This document shows positions 33,397-35,820 of a stretch of DNA of 35,820 nucleotides, piece after piece (positions within the stretch are counted from its first letter, which is position 1; each line of letters opens with the position of its first letter). The translations under genes and the position numbers were made by a program. Under the pieces are notes generated by a model. It was not told the origin of the DNA and ran no database searches. It saw nothing but the letters and a program-made list of their open reading frames with translations. Origin of the DNA: an uncultured Acidimicrobiales bacterium (GTDB lineage: Bacteria; Actinomycetota; Acidimicrobiia; Acidimicrobiales; SZUA-35). Location of the stretch: assembly GCA_937976305.1 (NCBI GenBank), contig CALJSB010000140.1, positions 1-35,820 of the forward strand. The letters run 5' to 3'.

Positions 33397-34463
33397 CAGG
33401 CCGTCTGCAACCGCTGACGACGATGAAGCTCGTTGGCCACATCGTCAAAGTCGAAGTAGATGTCCTGGAGGTGCCGTACGCCTGACGCAGGGCTGAAGGC
33501 CGTGCGGCCGTGCAACATGCGGTGACCGTGGAGCATCAGGAGATCGCCAGCCGACAGCCGGAAGCGAACCTGGTTGGCTGGATCAATGATCAGCGTGGTC
33601 AGGCGGTGGTACGCCTCGTACCAGGCGGACGCATCTGTGTGCCATGGGTCGATGGCTTGGAGGAGCTGGTTCGAGTAGCGAAGACCAACCGGAGCTCCCG
33701 ACTCGTCGACCTGGAGCACGGTGCTTCGGCTCCAGGTCTCAGTGGTTTCGCTGAACTGTCGGAATGCCGCTGGCATCGTGGTGAGGACGCTTCGTTCGTC
33801 GTCGGTCAGCTGGTCGACGATGGCCAGCCCATCGACGATGATCGAGTCGCCGTCTTCGGCCTCGTTGGCGAGCATGTGCAAGATCTGGCCTGATGGGCGA
33901 TTGCGTTTGCTGGCAAAGTCGTTGTGGGGCGGCAGCGCTTCGGCGGTGTGGGCCACGTTGTAGCCCGATGGGTCGACGTAGACATCGTGCACCTTCGCGA
34001 ACGGCAGTTCGGTGGGTGGCCCCCAGCGGCGATACAGCGTTTCGCTCCAACCGGGCTCGCACGGTGTGTCAGTGATGACGATCGCGCCAAACCGGCAGAA
34101 GTGGTCGAGAGCGCTGATCTCGGTCGGTGGATCGGTGTCGAGGATGTCAAAGGAGAAGCGGCGAATCTCATCATCAGCGTCCCACCGCTCCATCGGCGGA
34201 AAGCAACGGGCCACCTGGGCTCTCACATCGTCCATCCAAGACTGGGAGTACGTCGAGACGTGGTCTCCCCAGTCGACAACGACGCCGTCGTCGGTTTGGG
34301 TCACGGCAACGGGGGTCAGTGTTGGGTCGACCGTCGCGATGATGAATCGATGCTCGCTCGTTAACTCGATGCGGCACTGTTCACAGGGGCAGTTGTCGCG
34401 AAGCCAGAGCGCGGGAACGTTGTCGATCTGCCCCGATGGCCATGTCAAAGAGACGGTCGTCAT
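33396..34463 (-). CDS. Gamma-butyrobetaine-hydroxylase-like Fe(II)/2-oxoglutarate dioxygenase
   Basis: A 355-residue two-domain dioxygenase. Residues 1-85 are the DUF971-type zinc-binding domain with WLRDNCPCEQC giving Cys25, Cys27, Cys30 and His38. The TauD-like catalytic domain follows, with the iron ligands His180 and Asp182 in PPHNDF and a distal His318 in HRMLHGRTAF, which also supplies the 2-oxoglutarate Arg. This architecture and length match gamma-butyrobetaine hydroxylase (last step of carnitine synthesis) and trimethyllysine hydroxylase. The ATG at 34463 is preceded by GAGGAG; the much longer open frame upstream is not coding. It is translated together with the MFS gene and is divergent from the IclR gene. 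Confidence 0.88.
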   Translation of the reverse strand: MTTVSLTWPSGQIDNVPALWLRDNCPCEQCRIELTSEHRFIIATVDPTLTPVAVTQTDDGVVVDWGDHVSTYSQSWMDDVRAQVARCFPPMERWDADDEIRRFSFDILDTDPPTEISALDHFCRFGAIVITDTPCEPGWSETLYRRWGPPTELPFAKVHDVYVDPSGYNVAHTAEALPPHNDFASKRNRPSGQILHMLANEAEDGDSIIVDGLAIVDQLTDDERSVLTTMPAAFRQFSETTETWSRSTVLQVDESGAPVGLRYSNQLLQAIDPWHTDASAWYEAYHRLTTLIIDPANQVRFRLSAGDLLMLHGHRMLHGRTAFSPASGVRHLQDIYFDFDDVANELHRRQRLQTA

Positions 34464-34540
34464 GCTGACGAAACTCCTCGGCGAGAGTGCGCTGATGTGG
34501 CGCATCAAGAACAGTGATAACGGTCGTTTGCTCGCACCAT

Positions 34541-34569
34541 TTGCACGGAATGAGCATGTGCCATACAGT
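34541..34569 (+). promoter_or_regulatory. Putative sigma-70-type promoter of the IclR gene
   Basis: TTGCAC at 34541-34546 and TACAGT at 34564-34569 are separated by 17 bp. The -35 match is weak (3 of 6) and the -10 moderate (4 of 6). The position about 43 bp before the IclR ATG and the overlap with the palindrome support it. Confidence 0.4.
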
Positions 34570-34583
34570 GGAACGATCCACTG
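34566..34583. promoter_or_regulatory. Palindromic operator candidate for the IclR regulator
   Basis: CAGTGGAACGATCCACTG has seven-base arms, six of them perfectly paired around a short core containing GGAACGATCC. It overlaps the putative -10 element of the IclR promoter and lies between the IclR and dioxygenase genes, as expected for an autorepressing IclR site that may also control the divergent operon. Confidence 0.5.
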
Positions 34584-34611
34584 GTTGGTACACGACGGAG
34601 AATAGATCAAT

Positions 34612-35463
34612 ATGAGCCAAAAGGCGACACATTCTTCTGAGTCAGTTCCCAATCTGGCGAGGCCGACGGGTCGTCGGGTCGAGTTGGGTTCTGGCAGCGG
34701 TGCATCGGTCACGCAATCGCTCGATCGGGCGTTCCACTTGCTCGGCGTGATCGCCGCCGCCGAGCAGGATCTGGGTGTTTCCGAGATCGCTCGGCGCTCA
34801 GGGTTGGCAAAGTCGACCACGGCTCGGTTGTTGAAATCGCTTCGTGATCTCGACGCCGTCGAGGTGACCCAGACGGGAGGCCATCGGGTTGGCCCGATCA
34901 TCGGTGCGCTCGCCATCGGCCGGGCCGGCTCGCCTGACCTCATTCGCCAGCTCGCCCGCCCCATTCTCGCCGAGTTGTCCGAGCAGCTCGAAGAACACAC
35001 AACGCTGACGGTGTTTCGGCGGGGCGAGATTCTTTACCTCGATCAGGTCGCCTCACCGTCCACGGTTGGGGCCGCTGACTGGACCGGCTACACCCACGCC
35101 CCTCATGCGGCGGCGCCCGGTCACGTCTATATGGCTGAGTGGTCCAACGCTCGACTCGAGCGCTACCTGGCGTCAGAACCCGTTCGCTACACCGAGTCGA
35201 CGCTTGTCGAACTCGAACAGTTGACCGAACGATTCGAACAGATCGCGATCCACGGCGCAGCGTGGTCGGTGGGCGAGTTCACGCCAGACGTCAGCGGTTG
35301 CGCAGCGGGGGTGCTCGACGCTCAAGGCGATGTCGTGGCGACGATCGGCACGTATGCGCCGACCTACCGATTCCCTGGCGAACGCCGGCGCGAGGACATC
35401 ACCGACATGATTCGCAACGCAGCAGACGAAGTCTCCGCCCTCATCGTCGCCGACATCGCCTAG
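34612..35463 (+). CDS. IclR-family transcriptional regulator
   Basis: A 283-residue regulator. After a disordered 30-residue start, the winged helix spans about residues 33-95 with SVTQSLDRAFHLLGVI, DLGVSEIARRSGLAKSTTAR and the wing LDAVEVTQTGGHRVGP. The C-terminal GAF-like effector domain (100-280) has ILAELSEQLEEHTTLTVFRR and GYTHAPHAAAPGHVYMAEW, the usual ligand pocket region, and ends with the typical TIGTYAPTYRFPGERR block. The ribosome-binding site GGAG lies about 10 bases before the ATG. It is divergent from the butyrobetaine-hydroxylase-like gene, its likely target; the ligand may be the substrate or product of that pathway. Confidence 0.93.
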   Translation: MSQKATHSSESVPNLARPTGRRVELGSGSGASVTQSLDRAFHLLGVIAAAEQDLGVSEIARRSGLAKSTTARLLKSLRDLDAVEVTQTGGHRVGPIIGALAIGRAGSPDLIRQLARPILAELSEQLEEHTTLTVFRRGEILYLDQVASPSTVGAADWTGYTHAPHAAAPGHVYMAEWSNARLERYLASEPVRYTESTLVELEQLTERFEQIAIHGAAWSVGEFTPDVSGCAAGVLDAQGDVVATIGTYAPTYRFPGERRREDITDMIRNAADEVSALIVADIA

Positions 35464-35480
35464 GGGTCAGGTCTCAAACG

Positions 35481-35820
35481 TCAACACGGCCCCGGGCCTG
35501 CGGTCGACGCACACCTCTGCTGCGGCGTCCGCTTCGCTTCCAGCCTGTCGGTCTGGATCCACTCATTGCGATCGTTGTCTTCGACGTATCCGTCGACGAT
35601 GAGTCCGAGACGGTCAGGAGCGAGATGCTCCCAGAGCTTGAAGAAGTCCATCGATGCATGACCGCCACGACATGCCTCGAAATCGATCACGCCTGCGAGC
35701 GCACCATCGCGAACCAGGATGTTGCCGGGTCGGAGGTCAAAGTGAACCAGAGAAGCCGTCGTTGCGTCTGGAATGTCGGGCAGTGATCGTTCGAGCTGCT
35801 GACGAGCAGCCCATGCGAGC
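35481..35820 (-). CDS. Aminoglycoside-phosphotransferase-like kinase (APH family), 5' end outside window
   Basis: The C-terminal 112 residues of a protein-kinase-fold small-molecule phosphotransferase; the start lies to the right of the window. LVHFDLRPGNILV is the catalytic loop (catalytic Asp in HFDLRPGN, Mg-binding Asn) and GVIDFEACRGG carries the second Mg-binding Asp of the DFG-equivalent. The tail after FKLWEHLAPDR is shorter than usual, so the C-terminus may be degenerate or frame-shifted. Such proteins phosphorylate sugars, choline, homoserine or antibiotics; a resistance role should not be assumed. It is convergent with the IclR gene. Confidence 0.85.
   Translation of the reverse strand, partial: LAWAARQQLERSLPDIPDATTASLVHFDLRPGNILVRDGALAGVIDFEACRGGHASMDFFKLWEHLAPDRLGLIVDGYVEDNDRNEWIQTDRLEAKRTPQQRCASTAGPGPC

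Noticed and set aside
34464..35000. N-terminal extension of the dioxygenase frame back to 35000
   Set aside because: The extension is low-complexity, antisense to the IclR gene and lies before a good GAGGAG ribosome-binding site and ATG at 34463.
35481..35820. Reading the right-edge phosphotransferase as an antibiotic-resistance gene
   Set aside because: Only the general APH-fold catalytic motifs are visible; the family includes many metabolic kinases, and the N-terminal half is missing.

Overview
The window is about 36 kb of high-GC, gene-dense DNA with many GTG/TTG starts, short intergenic gaps and frequent 1-4 bp gene overlaps. The gene content points to an actinobacterium: two luciferase-like flavin/F420 oxidoreductases, a P450, an acyl-CoA-dehydrogenase-like monooxygenase, SARP-type regulation, an IclR regulator and an OmpR-type two-component pair. 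A free-living, possibly marine Acidimicrobiia-like organism fits, but that is inference because no rRNA or marker gene is present. I see no transposase, integrase, phage gene, CRISPR array, tRNA or rRNA.

Layout, left to right. 1-3.7 kb: an ArsR-like regulator overlapping an SRPBCC gene, an SGNH-type lipoprotein, a serine beta-lactamase-family esterase and a small ribbon-helix-helix-like protein. 3.8-6.4 kb: a double TetR-like regulator followed 3 bp later by an FAD monooxygenase. 6.5-10.9 kb: a regulatory island with an orphan protein, a 906-residue regulator that combines a decayed MalT/LAL-type ATPase with a C-terminal SARP-like DNA-binding domain, an unannotated 34-codon secreted-peptide gene, and an XRE regulator directly upstream of that peptide. 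10.9-18.6 kb: a CobW-type metallochaperone, a BetA-like GMC oxidoreductase, a DUF1905 protein, a three-gene minus-strand set (membrane/OB-fold protein, acyl-CoA-dehydrogenase-like oxygenase, F420-type LLM enzyme) and a second LLM oxidoreductase. 18.6-21.3 kb: a secreted charged protein followed by an overlapping response regulator/sensor kinase pair. 21.3-27.8 kb: a flavoprotein with a thioredoxin-reductase-like half fused to a ferredoxin-NADP-reductase half, a DUF3179 lipoprotein, a P450, a TesB-like thioesterase and undecaprenyl-diphosphatase.

28.0-32.1 kb holds a compact signalling cluster: a LuxR-type response regulator, a coiled-coil protein, a tail-anchored protein of a family usually seen next to OmpA domains, a Ras/Rab-like small GTPase whose start overlaps the previous stop, and a convergent GAF histidine kinase. 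32.1-35.5 kb holds a gamma-butyrobetaine-hydroxylase-like dioxygenase overlapping an MFS transporter, with a divergent IclR regulator whose promoter carries a perfect palindrome. The right edge cuts an aminoglycoside-phosphotransferase-like gene.

The two best candidates for something undescribed are (1) the secreted-peptide/XRE/decayed-STAND-SARP island at 6.5-10.9 kb, which has the gene layout of a peptide-signalling system, and (2) the small-GTPase signalling cluster at 28-32 kb. Both rest on gene layout and motifs; neither function is shown by sequence alone.
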